Source of the DNA: Thiotrichaceae bacterium
GTDB taxonomy: Bacteria > Pseudomonadota > Gammaproteobacteria > Beggiatoales > Beggiatoaceae
Direction of reading: 5' to 3'
DNA: 64,000 nucleotides
Assembly (NCBI GenBank): GCA_016745055.1
Contig: JADGDF010000003.1
Coordinates: 1-64,000, forward strand
Below the pieces are notes generated by a model. It made no database searches. It saw only the letters and a list, made by a program, of their open reading frames with translations, and had not been told where the DNA came from. Below, piece after piece: positions 1-9,008 of this stretch. Within the stretch, counting starts at the first letter, position 1. The number at the start of each line of letters is the position of its first letter. The position numbers and the translations under genes were made by a program.

Positions 1-69
1 AACCGTCGTAAACGTTTTGCGCTTCGCTTCAACCTTATTGCTGCTATATACAACAAATTAATTATTTAA
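1..69 (+). CDS. IS5-type transposase, C-terminal end only
   Basis: The window opens inside a reading frame that ends at the stop codon at 67-69. The 22 visible residues begin NRRKRFALRFNLIAAIYN, which matches the conserved C-terminal tail of IS5-family DDE transposases (RRKRxxLRFNLIAxIYN). The rest lies outside the window, so completeness cannot be judged. It would catalyse transposition of the element whose right end is at about position 98. The family assignment rests on this short tail alone. Confidence 0.7.
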   Translation, partial: NRRKRFALRFNLIAAIYNKLII

Positions 70-98
70 TTCTTAACAACTTATTTTGCAAGAGGTCT
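1..98 (+). mobile_element. right end of an IS5-family insertion sequence
   Basis: Downstream of the transposase stop, the stretch 80-98 ends in TTTTGCAAGAGGTCT. This looks like the outer terminus of an IS5-type element, whose inverted repeats often begin AGACCTCTTGCAAAA. The matching left end is outside the window. Positions 99-213 beyond it show nothing recognisable. The boundary at 98 is an inference from the family consensus. Confidence 0.55.
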
Positions 99-213
99 AA
101 TTCTTCTTCTTGTATTAATTCTTGGCTTCTTTCTATTGACTGTTTTTTTACCTACTAATAACATATTTATATCCTTTTGTATCTCTTTATTATATTACTT
201 CTTTTTCCTTAAC

Positions 214-1410
214 TTAATGGCAGTGACGCAGAGCTTGGGAGCGAGAAAAGCTATTATTTACCCAGGGTAATAATGCGTCAGCGATAAGCTTATGAGTTTC
301 AGGTGTAGGATGACCATCATTTTCTATGACGATAGCTTGTGCAGGGCGTTCCTTCCAAACTTGTTCGATATAAGGAAGTAGCGAAAGAAAAGGTAGCTTT
401 TTTTGCTGAGACCATTTAGTTACCCGTTGATCCAGACGCCAGGCGTGTTCACTATGGGGTTTCGGCAAATTAATTCCCAAACCGATAATGCTGAGATTAG
501 TTACGAGCAATTTAACTCCTCGTTGGTCTAAAGTCTGAGCGATGTAATCCAAATAAGCCTCGCTCATTTTCCATTGCGTATCAAATAGAGATGGCGCGAT
601 CAAATAATCGCTGATTTTTTGCAGCGCTTTCTGTTCCTCATTGCTAATGGGAATCTGCTGATTACGTGCGACGATTTGTTCCAGAGGAGAGTGCCACAGC
701 TTCCTGAAAGTGTTACGCAACAGGACATAAAGCTTGGATTGGCGCCAGGGCGCAAAACTATTGCCATTCATGATAAGCGTATATTCGTCATCCATCCAAG
801 GAATATCAAAGAAAGATGATTCTATTACCCGATCGTCACGTAAGTCATTTTCAAATATCAACAACAAAATCGCATCTGGTTGCAACGATAGGTAGCGCTC
901 AAGATTCGCTGCATAATAAATTGGAGAAGCGCCTTGGCAACCTACATTTATAGCTTCCCAGCCATATTCGTGTAACCTTTTGTCCAGTAGTGCCGTGAAA
1001 GTTTGCTCGAATTCATTGCCATGCCCTTCAACAATAGAATCCCCGACAACCAACAAACGCTTCCGCCCATTTTCTTGTTTTGTAAGGATTTCTGGGCCGC
1101 GAAACCCCAGAGAATTGATAGCATATTGTACTCTATAATAAGAACGTGCTTGGGTATACTTTGAACCAGGAAGATGAAAAAAAATCCAGGGACGCATACC
1201 AGCAAAGTAAAGGTTGGTTTGATAAGGGTCTATTGCTTCTGGAGGAAGCGGCTTGGGCAACGTTTGCGGAATGAGAAATAGACGCACAAGTACTTCTCCC
1301 ATCACTAGAGTAAGCAGAAGTGAAAACATAGTAGCGAGAATATACAATGAAATTCGTCTATTTGGGGAATTCGGTTTTGTTTTTTCCATATTTCTGACAC
1401 CTTCATCCAT
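214..1410 (-). CDS. membrane-anchored SGNH/GDSL-type hydrolase
   Basis: A 398-residue protein with one N-terminal membrane segment (about residues 20-46) and a C-terminal SGNH-hydrolase domain, probably facing the periplasm. Visible blocks are GDSIVEG (123-129, nucleophile Ser125), a glycine block NVGCQG near 156-160, an Asn in FEND (188), and the terminal DGHP block (Asp365, His367). Such proteins are esterases or acyl/acetyl transferases on polysaccharides or lipids, and the substrate here is not evident. A second possible start, MEKTK, lies seven codons inside. The start codon is only 4 bp from the left terminus of the neighbouring insertion element, so the native promoter may have been displaced. 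Confidence 0.75.
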   Translation of the reverse strand: MDEGVRNMEKTKPNSPNRRISLYILATMFSLLLTLVMGEVLVRLFLIPQTLPKPLPPEAIDPYQTNLYFAGMRPWIFFHLPGSKYTQARSYYRVQYAINSLGFRGPEILTKQENGRKRLLVVGDSIVEGHGNEFEQTFTALLDKRLHEYGWEAINVGCQGASPIYYAANLERYLSLQPDAILLLIFENDLRDDRVIESSFFDIPWMDDEYTLIMNGNSFAPWRQSKLYVLLRNTFRKLWHSPLEQIVARNQQIPISNEEQKALQKISDYLIAPSLFDTQWKMSEAYLDYIAQTLDQRGVKLLVTNLSIIGLGINLPKPHSEHAWRLDQRVTKWSQQKKLPFLSLLPYIEQVWKERPAQAIVIENDGHPTPETHKLIADALLPWVNNSFSRSQALRHCH

Positions 1411-1424
1411 ATTTAAGAAGCTGT

Positions 1425-1916
1425 TTAAAGTTTTTTTAGAATGATAGCCAAAAAAGCTAGCATAACGAATTGTAGACTAGAATTGAGGTTTCTTTCGCAG
1501 TTTTTCCAAAGTCTTCGACACTTATCTAACCAAGCAAAAGACCTTTCAACAATCCATCGCTTGGGTAAGACTTTAAAGGTGTGCAGTTCACTACGTTTGA
1601 CGACTTCCACTGTTGCTTGGAGTTTATGTTTTACTTCTTTGGCAAAAGGAGCTCGGGTATATCCACCATCTACTAACACTTTTTCTACACCAGACAATTT
1701 GCAACGTTCAAAAGCTCCCTTCCTATCTGTTACATTAGCCGTTGTTATCTCAATAGCGTGTGGAAAACCTTGTGTATCTACTGCTAGATGCCGCTTGATA
1801 CCAGGTACTTTCTTGCCTGCGTCATCACCTTTTTTCTCAGCACCGTTCTTTACACTCTGTGAGTCAACTATCAACATACTTTGAGTGGCATTGCGTCCAA
1901 GGCTCTTTCGGGTCAT
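1425..1916 (-). CDS. IS5-family transposase, DDE catalytic frame (orfB)
   Basis: This frame carries the catalytic core: the first Asp in IVDSQSVK, the second Asp in VLVDGGYT, and the Glu within the WIVERSFAWL signature. It has no ribosome-binding site of its own that I can identify. It is in the -1 frame relative to the upstream frame at a heptameric A run (minus-strand AAAAAAAG), the usual arrangement for programmed -1 frameshifting in this IS group. The frame ends about 10 bp from the element terminus. Both frames look intact, so the element may be active. Confidence 0.87.
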   Translation of the reverse strand: MTRKSLGRNATQSMLIVDSQSVKNGAEKKGDDAGKKVPGIKRHLAVDTQGFPHAIEITTANVTDRKGAFERCKLSGVEKVLVDGGYTRAPFAKEVKHKLQATVEVVKRSELHTFKVLPKRWIVERSFAWLDKCRRLWKNCERNLNSSLQFVMLAFLAIILKKL

Positions 1917-2181
1917 GCCAACTTGCTTTTTTTAAGCTTTGTTCAAGTAAACTTTTACCTTCATCATCAGTTCTACTTCGCCAGTAGTCATAGACCCATC
2001 TAGGAAAACCTTCTGGTAGCATTCTCCACTGACAACCACTTTTGAGTACGTACAATACTGCACAAAAAATTTCATAAAGCTCCACTTTCCTTGGACTAGT
2101 ACGTTTGCGGACTCTTTCCAGAATGGGTTGGATTTGTTCAAATTGTTTGCGACTTAGGTCGCTGGGGTATGTTTTTCTCAT
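1864..2181 (-). CDS. IS5-family transposase, upstream frame (orfA)
   Basis: This 105-residue frame carries the N-terminal helix-turn-helix-like region of IS427-type transposases (DLSRKQFEQIQPIL, then a CQWRMLPEGFPRW motif). It ends by reading through the 7-A run (minus strand, opposite 1933-1927) into a short out-of-frame tail. A -1 slip on that run joins it to the downstream DDE frame and would give a full transposase of about 250 residues. DNA binding is assigned from family knowledge. Confidence 0.85.
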   Translation of the reverse strand: MRKTYPSDLSRKQFEQIQPILERVRKRTSPRKVELYEIFCAVLYVLKSGCQWRMLPEGFPRWVYDYWRSRTDDEGKSLLEQSLKKASWHDPKEPWTQCHSKYVDS

Positions 2182-2236
2182 TGTTCCATTATCTGACAGA
2201 CTTTTGACTTTTTCAAAAACTTTAAACAGGTTCTTA

Positions 2237-2625
2237 GAGATAAAGAATCGATCTTAAGCGGTAAAAAAGTATTATTAGTTGATGATGAACGTAATACGCG
2301 CATACTGAATATTTTTTTAAATAAGTACCATATGCAAATCAAAGTGGCCCATAATGGCAAGGAAGCTCTGCGTATTTTGGATGAGCACCAAGATACTGAA
2401 ATTATTTTAACAGATATCATGATGCCAGAAATGGATGGTTATGAAACAATTCGCCAAATTCGTTTACAACCTCAATTTAAGAATTTACCCATTATTGCAC
2501 TGACAGCCAAAGCGATGAAAGATGATAGAAACAAATGTATTGAGGCTGGCGCAAGTGATTATTTGACGAAACCTATTGATACTGAAAAATTATTATCTTT
2601 GATGCAGGTATGGTTGTACCAATAA
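2237..2625 (+). pseudogene. receiver-domain remnant of a hybrid sensor kinase cut by the IS
   Basis: An open frame runs out of the insertion element with no start codon and encodes a receiver domain: KVLLVDDE (acidic pocket), ILTDIMMPEMDGYE (phospho-acceptor Asp), IIALTAKAM and the Lys of YLTKPID. The closing LLSLMQVWLYQ is typical of the last receiver of large hybrid histidine kinases. An internal ATG at 2332 lies after the acidic pocket and could not give a working receiver. The sensor and kinase part is not on the far side of the element, so material has been lost or rearranged as well as interrupted. Confidence 0.8.
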
Positions 2626-2643
2626 CAAGAGGAAATAAAATTC

Positions 2644-3036
2644 ATGCGTATTCTTCACACAATGTTACGCGTTGGAAATCTTGGACGTTCTATCAAATTT
2701 TACACTGAAGTATTAGGCATGAAACTATTGCGTCAAAAAGATTATCCTGAGGGTAAATTTACCTTAGCTTTTATTGGTTATGGCGATGAAGCTAACCATA
2801 CTGTGATAGAACTGACCTATAATTGGGATGTAGAAAGCTATGATTTAGGCACAGGTTATGGTCATATTGCGTTGGAAGTTGATGATGTGTATCAAGCAGT
2901 AGATGATATTAAAAAACGTGGCGGAAAAGTTATTCGTGAAGCAGGTCCCATGAAAGCAGGTACAACAGTGATTGCATTTGTGGAAGATCCAGACAATTAT
3001 CGTATTGAATTGGTTGAAAAAAAGTTAACTTATTAG
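2644..3036 (+). CDS. gloA: lactoylglutathione lyase (glyoxalase I)
   Basis: This cytosolic enzyme converts the hemithioacetal of methylglyoxal and glutathione to S-lactoylglutathione. The protein is 130 residues, near the usual bacterial length. All four metal ligands known for the Ni-type E. coli enzyme fall at the same positions: His5, Glu56, His74 and Glu122. The start is preceded by AAGAGGAAATAAAATTC, giving a good ribosome site. It stands alone, 18 bp after the receiver remnant, and probably uses its own promoter or read-through. Confidence 0.95.
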   Translation: MRILHTMLRVGNLGRSIKFYTEVLGMKLLRQKDYPEGKFTLAFIGYGDEANHTVIELTYNWDVESYDLGTGYGHIALEVDDVYQAVDDIKKRGGKVIREAGPMKAGTTVIAFVEDPDNYRIELVEKKLTY

Positions 3037-3192
3037 CTTATGTATTGTTAGCTGATTTCATGCACATACATCAGGAAAGCAAGGGTTATCTTGCGATGTA
3101 CAAAATAAAGTTCAGCATTCTATGTTAACTTAACAGTGAAGTCCATAGAAATTAAACAGCATTTGAAATGCCTAAATTAAGAGAACGTTATA

Positions 3193-4434
3193 ATGGAACT
3201 CATCCCTCGTATTTTTCAAGAAACGATTTTCTTCTTTAATGAAGTCGCCATTTACCTCCTATTTGGTTTTTTAGTTGCAGGCATTCTGCATATTTTATTT
3301 CCAGATTCAATTGTTCGCCGTCATTTGGGTAAAAGTTCGCTAGGATCAGTATTAAAATCAACTGCGTTTGGGATTCCATTGCCCATCTGCTCTTGTGGCG
3401 TTATTCCTGTTGCCGCATCTATGAAAAATAGTGGTGCCTCTAAAGGGGCAACTATCTCTTTTCTAATCTCGACACCCCAAGTTGGCGCTGATAGTTTCAT
3501 GATTACTTACTCGTTATTAGGTTGGGTATTTGCTATTTTTCGGATAATTGCTTCTTTGATTACCGCAATTTTAGCAGGATTACTAGTTAATATTTTCGGT
3601 CGTCGTGAACAAGAAGCAGAATTGACCACTTCCAGTTGCCAAATCCCAGTGAAAGAAACATTTTGGGATCGTTTAAAATCTATTTTTAGCTATGTTGAAT
3701 ATGAATTATTAGGTTCCATTGCTAATTCTCTCATTATTGGTATTTTAATTGCGGGCGTAATTAGCGCTTTCATTCCCACAGGCTTTTTTGAAACGTATAT
3801 GGGTGTGGACAGCAATTTTTGGTCAATGCTCCTAATGCTAGTCATTGGCATTCCACTTTATGTATGTGCATCTGCATCAACGCCCATTGCAGCCTCTTTG
3901 ATACTTAAAGGCATGTCACCAGGTGCAGCACTGGTTTTTTTACTCACAGGTCCTGCCACCAACGCCATGAGTATTGCAATGGTATTTAAAATGGTCGGTA
4001 AAAAAGCAACGATTATTTACTTATTTACAATTTGTGCTGTCAGTTTGGCATTAGGCTTTTTACTGAATATTTTTGCCGATATCTATGGGCTTTCCAGCAT
4101 TATTTTGGTACACCAGCATGATGTGTTGCCAATGTGGCTAAAAATTGCAGGTTCTGTGATATTAATTTTTATGTTAGTTTGGTTTTATATCAAAACAAAG
4201 TGGTTAAACAAATATGAGGTAGTTGAAATGGCGAATAAAATCAGTGTGAACGTGGCAGGCATGAATTGTATGCATTGTGCAAATTCAGTCAAAAAAGCGG
4301 TTGAAGCTGTTGATGGTACATCCAATGTGGTTGTGGATTTGGAAGCCAATAAAGTGGATTTTGAAATAACGACGGATGAAAACGTTGACAAAGTTAAATC
4401 AGAAATCGTTGCAGCCGGCTATACCATTGCTTAA
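3193..4434 (+). CDS. SO_0444-type Cu/Zn efflux permease with C-terminal HMA domain
   Basis: A 413-residue membrane protein of the ArsP/DUF318 permease family. It has about ten predicted membrane segments in two halves (roughly 15-140 and 165-340). The first half carries the conserved PICSCGVIP motif (Cys66, Cys68) and the second half carries YVCASASTPIAASL. After the last membrane segment comes a heavy-metal-associated domain with the metal-binding motif GMNCMHC (Cys359, Cys362). The family is implicated in metal (Cu/Zn) or metalloid export at the inner membrane. The HMA tail suggests that soft-metal ions are delivered to the pore. The closest described group is SO_0444-like transporters. No metalloregulator is adjacent. 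Confidence 0.85.
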   Translation: MELIPRIFQETIFFFNEVAIYLLFGFLVAGILHILFPDSIVRRHLGKSSLGSVLKSTAFGIPLPICSCGVIPVAASMKNSGASKGATISFLISTPQVGADSFMITYSLLGWVFAIFRIIASLITAILAGLLVNIFGRREQEAELTTSSCQIPVKETFWDRLKSIFSYVEYELLGSIANSLIIGILIAGVISAFIPTGFFETYMGVDSNFWSMLLMLVIGIPLYVCASASTPIAASLILKGMSPGAALVFLLTGPATNAMSIAMVFKMVGKKATIIYLFTICAVSLALGFLLNIFADIYGLSSIILVHQHDVLPMWLKIAGSVILIFMLVWFYIKTKWLNKYEVVEMANKISVNVAGMNCMHCANSVKKAVEAVDGTSNVVVDLEANKVDFEITTDENVDKVKSEIVAAGYTIA

Positions 4435-4570
4435 GAAAAATACACTCAATGTTATTTTCAGCGAATCATGTCGATTTTTCAGAAGTGCAAGATTTATCTT
4501 GCTAAACAGATTTTGAATAAAAACTGAAAATGCAATTGTGTTATTTTTATCCGCAGGAGATGACCACATC

Positions 4571-4849
4571 GCCGGTGTCTCGCAGAGATTTCGTGACGCT
4601 CACGGGACGTCCTATCCCTTAGAGCGACTCACGTCAGCGAGACGCTAGTTGATTGCCCCGACACGTCCGGTCTCCATACGGGCAACTCCGCACTCCGTTT
4701 CACTCCGCACCTCCGTCACCCTAGTCCACCATGACTTGACGCTGGGATTGTCCAAAAATCCCGAAAAACGCACAGAAGGACTATCGCCCTTCTGTCCTGT
4801 TTTCCCGTATTTTTGGACCCCAGCTAGTCGCTCACTACTCGACACCGGC
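4571..4849 (+). repeat. structured GC-rich dispersed repeat, copy 1
   Basis: An unusually GC-rich block in an AT-rich genome. It is bounded by the inverted repeat GCCGGTGTC (4571-4579) / GACACCGGC (4841-4849). Inside are GTCTCGC/GCGAGAC arms (4577-4583 and 4637-4643). A large imperfect hairpin runs from 4741 to 4823 (GCTGGG...GTCCAAAAAT pairing with ATTTTTGGACCCCAGC). The part 4574-4752 recurs at 49651-49802 with roughly 80 percent identity and several indels. Overlapping reading frames on both strands look accidental. I do not recognise the family. Confidence 0.75.
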
Positions 4850-4860
4850 TTCGCCTCTCC

Positions 4861-5145
4861 ATGTCTCGCAGCGGTAATCCATTTGATGAATTGATAGGGG
4901 CTACCCCCGAAGAGTTTCAAATGAGTCCTGCGTATATAGCCTATTCTGCTGCGGGTATTGACGCCAGAGGCAATCATGAGCTGGACCAAGAAGTGGCTAT
5001 TTTAGCTAAAATGTTAGAGCAAAATGCACAATTCCCCGTATTATCTGCTAATCTTTACGATTCTGAATTCTTAGCCTCCAAACATTATTATCCTGCTGCC
5101 ATTGGTGTGACTAAAGGTTTACGTAGTAACTTACAAGCTCATTAA
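4861..5145 (+). pseudogene. 5'-nucleotidase/metallophosphoesterase fragment
   Basis: The frame encodes about 90 residues from the middle of a UshA/5'-nucleotidase-type metallophosphoesterase: an NPFDELIG segment, then RGNHELD, corresponding to the GNHE metal-binding block, then FPVLSANLYD. The N-terminal metal-binding block, most of the catalytic domain and the C-terminal substrate domain are missing. A few residues also seem deleted just before GNHE. The frame starts flush against the dispersed repeat at 4571-4849 and ends abruptly. It is best read as a captured or left-over gene piece rather than a working gene. Confidence 0.65.
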
Positions 5146-5208
5146 CAGTTTGATAAGTTTTTTAGAAACAATGTGGCATCCAAAACGTCAGTTTTGAACT
5201 TATATTTT

Positions 5209-5240
5209 GACCTGACAGGATTTAAAAATCTGCTAAGTCT
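5209..5240. repeat. degenerate palindrome related to the MITE core
   Basis: GACCTGACAGG, an AT-rich spacer and TCTGCTAAGTCT form an imperfect palindrome. It resembles the AGACCTGGCAGG/CCTGCCAGGTCT core of the elements at 23335, 45904 and 59491. A short perfect hairpin CAAAAC-GTCA-GTTTTG lies just before it (5181-5196). It sits between the phosphoesterase fragment and the convergent Uma2 gene and could serve as a terminator. Confidence 0.4.
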
Positions 5241-5258
5241 ACCGCTTTCCAAAAAACA

Positions 5259-5822
5259 CTATTCAAAATGAATATCCTCGTAAATCACTTTTAGTGGTAA
5301 CGTTAGTTCAACAGTTTCAAACTTCACTGTTTCTACTTCTTTATAGACAACAGGTTGCCAATTATCTTGACGACGATACACTTCTACTTGTTGTTGAGAT
5401 TGGGCAACTAATACATATTCTTCCAATGTCGCTAGCTTTTGGTAAGTGGCAAATTTTTCAAAACGATCAAAGCGTTCAGTTGAATTAGAGAGTACTTCAA
5501 TAATTAATTGCGGATATTGTTTAAAATAACGCTGATTATCACTGGTTTGACAAGTGACCATAACATCTGGATAGTAATAACGTTCATCATGAAGCGTCTT
5601 GATTTGAACCTTCATGTCATTAATGAAAACGCGACAGGGCCGACCTCGTAAATGGCTACGTAAGTGAGAGGCCAAGGTTAACGCCAGCAAATTATGTTGT
5701 TCACTACCACCCGACATGGCATGAACATAACCATCAACATATTCATGCCGGACTTCACTGTACAATTCACCATCCAAATAATCTTCAGGTGAAATGAATT
5801 GTATTGCTAATGCGTGAGACAT
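5259..5822 (-). CDS. Uma2 family (DUF820) putative PD-(D/E)XK nuclease
   Basis: A 187-residue protein of the Uma2 family, which is abundant in cyanobacteria and some filamentous sulphur bacteria and adopts a restriction-endonuclease-like fold. The family landmarks are visible: YYYPDVMVTC (catalytic Asp), QLIIEVLSNST (catalytic Glu) and a downstream FDRFEKFATYQKL followed by EEYVLV. The biological role of the family is unsettled, with associations to transposition and defence proposed. The start is preceded by an AGGAGAAA-type site. No partner gene is adjacent. Confidence 0.85.
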   Translation of the reverse strand: MSHALAIQFISPEDYLDGELYSEVRHEYVDGYVHAMSGGSEQHNLLALTLASHLRSHLRGRPCRVFINDMKVQIKTLHDERYYYPDVMVTCQTSDNQRYFKQYPQLIIEVLSNSTERFDRFEKFATYQKLATLEEYVLVAQSQQQVEVYRRQDNWQPVVYKEVETVKFETVELTLPLKVIYEDIHFE

Positions 5823-5860
5823 AAAAAATTTCTCCTGCTAGTGATTGAAACTAAAAAGTT

Positions 5861-6427
5861 TCAAAACCACTTTTCATAAACGAACCAGCCAATAATTGCC
5901 AATTGAACTATCACGATTAACCAATAAACTAGTTGGAATGAACGTTTAATTGTTTTGTGATGAAATAGTTTTTGGGCAATTAAACCTGTGGGTGAACCAC
6001 CAAATATGGCCAAACTGTGTAAAATCCATTCTGGGACTCTCAGGAAAAAAGTCTTGCCTGCAATTAATTTGTCATAGCCATAAAATAGAAAAGTTGTCAG
6101 GTTGATGGCAATAAGATAGCTAGGTATAAAATGCAAGCCTTTGTAAATTAGTAAAAAAGCGATGGTTGCTACAATGAATAAGGCAATACTACCATAAAGA
6201 TAATAAGGTGAAGTGCGTTTTTTAACTGGAATGACTTTCATTGCGGTTACCCCTCGATCAGTTTGTTTTGTATTGAATGATACATTCTGTCCTGGTACTA
6301 AATTTTGCTGGCCCCGTATTTCGCGAATATGGACGAAAATATCTTCACTGGCTGCTTTTGAGCGGATAAAGCCAAAACCCCGTTCTTCATCAAATTTAAC
6401 GACAAAGCCTTCCATTTTTTCCTCCAA
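5861..6427 (-). CDS. cold-shock domain / DUF1294 membrane protein
   Basis: A 188-residue fusion. Residues 4-67 form a cold-shock domain with both nucleic-acid-binding motifs (GFGFI and DIFVHI). The rest (about 80-188) is a DUF1294 membrane domain with roughly four hydrophobic segments. CSD-DUF1294 fusions are widespread in Proteobacteria but their function is unknown. An RNA- or ssDNA-binding head tethered to the inner membrane is the obvious reading. It starts 6 bp after argH and is probably co-transcribed with it. The start has GGAGGAAAAAATGG just upstream. Confidence 0.88.
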   Translation of the reverse strand: MEEKMEGFVVKFDEERGFGFIRSKAASEDIFVHIREIRGQQNLVPGQNVSFNTKQTDRGVTAMKVIPVKKRTSPYYLYGSIALFIVATIAFLLIYKGLHFIPSYLIAINLTTFLFYGYDKLIAGKTFFLRVPEWILHSLAIFGGSPTGLIAQKLFHHKTIKRSFQLVYWLIVIVQLAIIGWFVYEKWF

Positions 6428-6433
6428 TGCATA

Positions 6434-7810
6434 TTACAATTGACTTGCTTGCAATTTTTTGATGGCCGCTTGTACTTGTTGAACAGATGTGCCGCCCAAG
6501 TGATTTCTAGCAGCAATTGAACCTTCTAAGGTTAACACCTGGTAAACATCTGCTTGAATGACAGTAGAAAAGCTTTGGAAAGTTTCCAAAGATAAAGCAT
6601 CCAAATCACACTGCTGATCAATACAATGTTTAACTGCCGTACCCACAATTTCATGGGCATCTCGAAAAGGTATTCCCTTTTTGACCAGGTAATCGGCTAA
6701 ATCTGTGGCCGTGGTAAATCCTTGTTTAGCCGCACTTTTTAATTGCGCTTGCTTGACTTGAATGGCAGGTATCATCTCTGCGTAAACGTGTAAGCTACCT
6801 TTTAAAGTGTCTACGGTATCAAATAAAGGCTCTTTATCTTCTTGATTGTCTTTATTATAGGCAAGCGGTTGTGATTTCATTAATGTGAGTAAACTGGTGA
6901 GATTACCGTATACTCTACCCGTTTTGCCACGTACTAGTTCTGGTACATCAGGATTTTTTTTCTGAGGCATAATGGAAGAGCCCGTGCAAAATGCATCACT
7001 GAGTTCAATAAAATTAAATTGCGCAGAAGACCATAGCACTAGCTCTTCAGAAAAACGGGATAAATGCATCATCATCATGGCGGCACAAGCAGTAAATTCA
7101 ATCACAAAATCGCGATCACTGACTGCATCCATTGAATTTTGTGCTACTTGTTCAAAGTCCAACAATTTTGCAGTATATTCACGGTCGATAGGAAAGCTGG
7201 TACCTGCCAATGCAGCAGCCCCGAGTGGTAAGGTATTCACGCGATGGCGGCAATCTTTTAGTCGCGCTTGATCACGCAGTAACATTTCTGTCCAGGCGAG
7301 TAAATGATGTCCAAAAGTCACGGGTTGTGCGCTTTGTAAATGCGTAAAACCTGGCATGATAGTGCTAGCTTCTTTTTCTGCCAATGCTATCAATGCAAAA
7401 ATTAAACGTTTGAGTTCTGTTTGGATAAAATCAATTTCATGCCGTAAATACAAACGCACATCCGTTGCAACCTGGTCATTGCGGGAACGGCCCGTATGGA
7501 GTTTTTTACCCACGCTACCAATTTTTTGCGTCAAGCGACTTTCAATATTCATGTGGACGTCTTCTAAATTCACCGACCACTCAAACTGTCCTCGCTCAAT
7601 CTCTTGCTGAATTTGATTCAAACCCGCAATAATCTGTTCACATTCCTCTAAAGTTAAAACCCCGACCTGGGTTAACATTTTAGCATGAGCAATTGAACCC
7701 ATGATGTCATAAGGATAAAGCCGTTTATCAAATTCCACCGAAGCAGTAAATGCCTCAACGAATTCGTTAGTTGGCGCTGTAAACCGTCCACCCCAAAGTT
7801 TTTCTATCAT
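6434..7810 (-). CDS. argH: argininosuccinate lyase
   Basis: Cytosolic enzyme of the last step of arginine synthesis, splitting argininosuccinate into arginine and fumarate. At 458 residues it matches the usual length. The fumarase/aspartase superfamily signature [12 protein letters not shown] is at 277-288 and holds the mobile catalytic-serine loop. The conserved TGRSRNDQ is at 106-113, and the catalytic-His region [10 protein letters not shown] is near 154-163. It lies downstream of aroC on the same strand with a 124-bp gap, and immediately upstream of the cold-shock/DUF1294 gene. Confidence 0.97.
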   Translation of the reverse strand: MIEKLWGGRFTAPTNEFVEAFTASVEFDKRLYPYDIMGSIAHAKMLTQVGVLTLEECEQIIAGLNQIQQEIERGQFEWSVNLEDVHMNIESRLTQKIGSVGKKLHTGRSRNDQVATDVRLYLRHEIDFIQTELKRLIFALIALAEKEASTIMPGFTHLQSAQPVTFGHHLLAWTEMLLRDQARLKDCRHRVNTLPLGAAALAGTSFPIDREYTAKLLDFEQVAQNSMDAVSDRDFVIEFTACAAMMMMHLSRFSEELVLWSSAQFNFIELSDAFCTGSSIMPQKKNPDVPELVRGKTGRVYGNLTSLLTLMKSQPLAYNKDNQEDKEPLFDTVDTLKGSLHVYAEMIPAIQVKQAQLKSAAKQGFTTATDLADYLVKKGIPFRDAHEIVGTAVKHCIDQQCDLDALSLETFQSFSTVIQADVYQVLTLEGSIAARNHLGGTSVQQVQAAIKKLQASQL

Positions 7811-7862
7811 AATTATGTGTTCCTACAGAAATCTTTATTTTGCTTAACTTAGTAATATTGTA

Positions 7863-7892
7863 TTTTTGTAGTTAAGCTTTAAAACTACAAAA
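7863..7892. repeat. hairpin between aroC and argH
   Basis: TTTTGTAGTT and AACTACAAAA form a 10-bp inverted repeat around a 9-nt AT-rich loop in the 124-bp gap. It could attenuate or end aroC transcription, or protect the 3' end. A uridine tract does not follow on the coding strand, so it is not a textbook intrinsic terminator. Confidence 0.35.
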
Positions 7893-7934
7893 GGTAAGTA
7901 AAATAGGTATTTTACACTGTATTTAAGATGAAAT

Positions 7935-9008
7935 TTATCTATTCACTTCATTTTGAGCACGATGTCGTAATACATGATCCATTAATACCAAGGCTAACAT
8001 TGCTTCTGCAATAGGCACTGCACGAATTCCCACACAAGGATCGTGCCTACCAGTTGTCACAACTTCAGTAGGTTGGTCATAAATATCAATGCTCTGACCT
8101 GGAATCCTGAGACTAGAGGTTGGTTTTAAAGCGATGCTAGCAATAATATCTTGTCCAGAAGAAATTCCCCCTAAAATACCACCCGCGTGATTGCTTAAAA
8201 AACCAGTGGGGGTGATTTCATCACGATGTTCCGTACCTTTTTGGATAACGGTGCCAAAACCATCCCCAATTTCAACACCTTTAACGGCATTGATACTCAT
8301 CAAAGCATGGGCAATTTCTGCATCTAATCTGTCAAAAATAGGTTCTCCTAAACCAACGGGCACTTTTGTGGCAACGACTGTGACTCTTGCACCGACAGAA
8401 TTACCTTCTTTGCGCAAATCATCCATATAATTTTCTAATTTGGGAACCAACGCCGCATCAGGACAGAAAAAAGTATTCTTTTCTACTGTTTTCCAATTAA
8501 ACTGTTCAAAACTTACACCCATTGGCCCAAGTTGCGCTAGGTAACCACGAATTTCCATACCCAAGGTTTTATATAAATATTTTTTAGCGATGGCACCTGC
8601 AGCAACGCGAATCGCAGTTTCTCTGGCCGAAGACCGTCCTCCACCACGATAATCGCGCAACCCATATTTGTGATAATAAGTGTAATCTGCGTGTCCTGGA
8701 CGAAATTGGTCTTTTATTTTTGAATAATCTTTAGAACGCTGATCTGTATTTTCAATCACCAAACCAATTGGACAGCCCGTAGTTTTACCTTCAAATACAC
8801 CAGACAGTATTTTAACTTTATCATCTTCTCGTCTTTGCGTGGTATGGCGAGAAGTGCCTGGTTTGCGACGATCTAAATCTTTTTGTAAATCTTGTTCTGA
8901 AAGTATTAAATTGGGTGGACAACCATCGACAATACCGCCAATGGCAGGTCCATGACTTTCTCCAAAACTAGTGATTGTAAATAATTTACCAAATGTATTG
9001 CCAGACAT
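7935..9008 (-). CDS. aroC: chorismate synthase
   Basis: FMN-dependent enzyme of the shikimate pathway, converting 5-enolpyruvylshikimate-3-phosphate to chorismate in the cytosol. The length of 357 residues is normal. The three family signatures are present: [17 protein letters not shown] near the N-terminus, [19 protein letters not shown] in the middle, and a C-terminal [17 protein letters not shown] stretch. It is transcribed divergently from the protease gene at 9213, with a 204-bp spacer between the two starts. Confidence 0.98.
   Translation of the reverse strand: MSGNTFGKLFTITSFGESHGPAIGGIVDGCPPNLILSEQDLQKDLDRRKPGTSRHTTQRREDDKVKILSGVFEGKTTGCPIGLVIENTDQRSKDYSKIKDQFRPGHADYTYYHKYGLRDYRGGGRSSARETAIRVAAGAIAKKYLYKTLGMEIRGYLAQLGPMGVSFEQFNWKTVEKNTFFCPDAALVPKLENYMDDLRKEGNSVGARVTVVATKVPVGLGEPIFDRLDAEIAHALMSINAVKGVEIGDGFGTVIQKGTEHRDEITPTGFLSNHAGGILGGISSGQDIIASIALKPTSSLRIPGQSIDIYDQPTEVVTTGRHDPCVGIRAVPIAEAMLALVLMDHVLRHRAQNEVNR

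Larger units (their letters stand above)
1414..2236 (-). mobile_element. complete IS5-family insertion sequence (IS427-like, frameshifted transposase)
   Basis: An ~820-bp element bounded by near-perfect inverted repeats. The left arm reads AAGAAGCTGTTTAAAGTTTT from 1415. The right arm on the opposite strand reads AAGAACCTGTTTAAAGTTTT and ends at 2235, a one-base difference over 20 bp. It carries two overlapping transposase frames on the minus strand, as in the IS427 group of IS5. No clear target duplication is visible. It lies immediately upstream of a decapitated hybrid-kinase receiver domain. A relic made of both termini occurs at 50081-50115. Confidence 0.85.

Noticed and set aside
4578-4610. 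SRRDFVTLTG frame resembling a twin-arginine signal upstream of the phosphoesterase fragment
   Set aside because: The second repeat copy has the same nucleotides without a usable leader and precedes an RHS fragment, so the match is coincidental.
4650-4700. Possible group II intron domain V or integron attC in the dispersed repeat
   Set aside because: The hairpin has neither the catalytic-triad layout, GNRA loop and bulge spacing of domain V nor the RYYYAAC/GTTRRRY boxes of attC, and no reverse transcriptase or integrase is near.
4645-4989. Overlapping open frames on both strands through the GC-rich repeat (including 4649-4894 on the plus strand)
   Set aside because: They run through hairpin arms, are not kept open in the second copy, and show no domain; they are by-products of GC-rich structured sequence.
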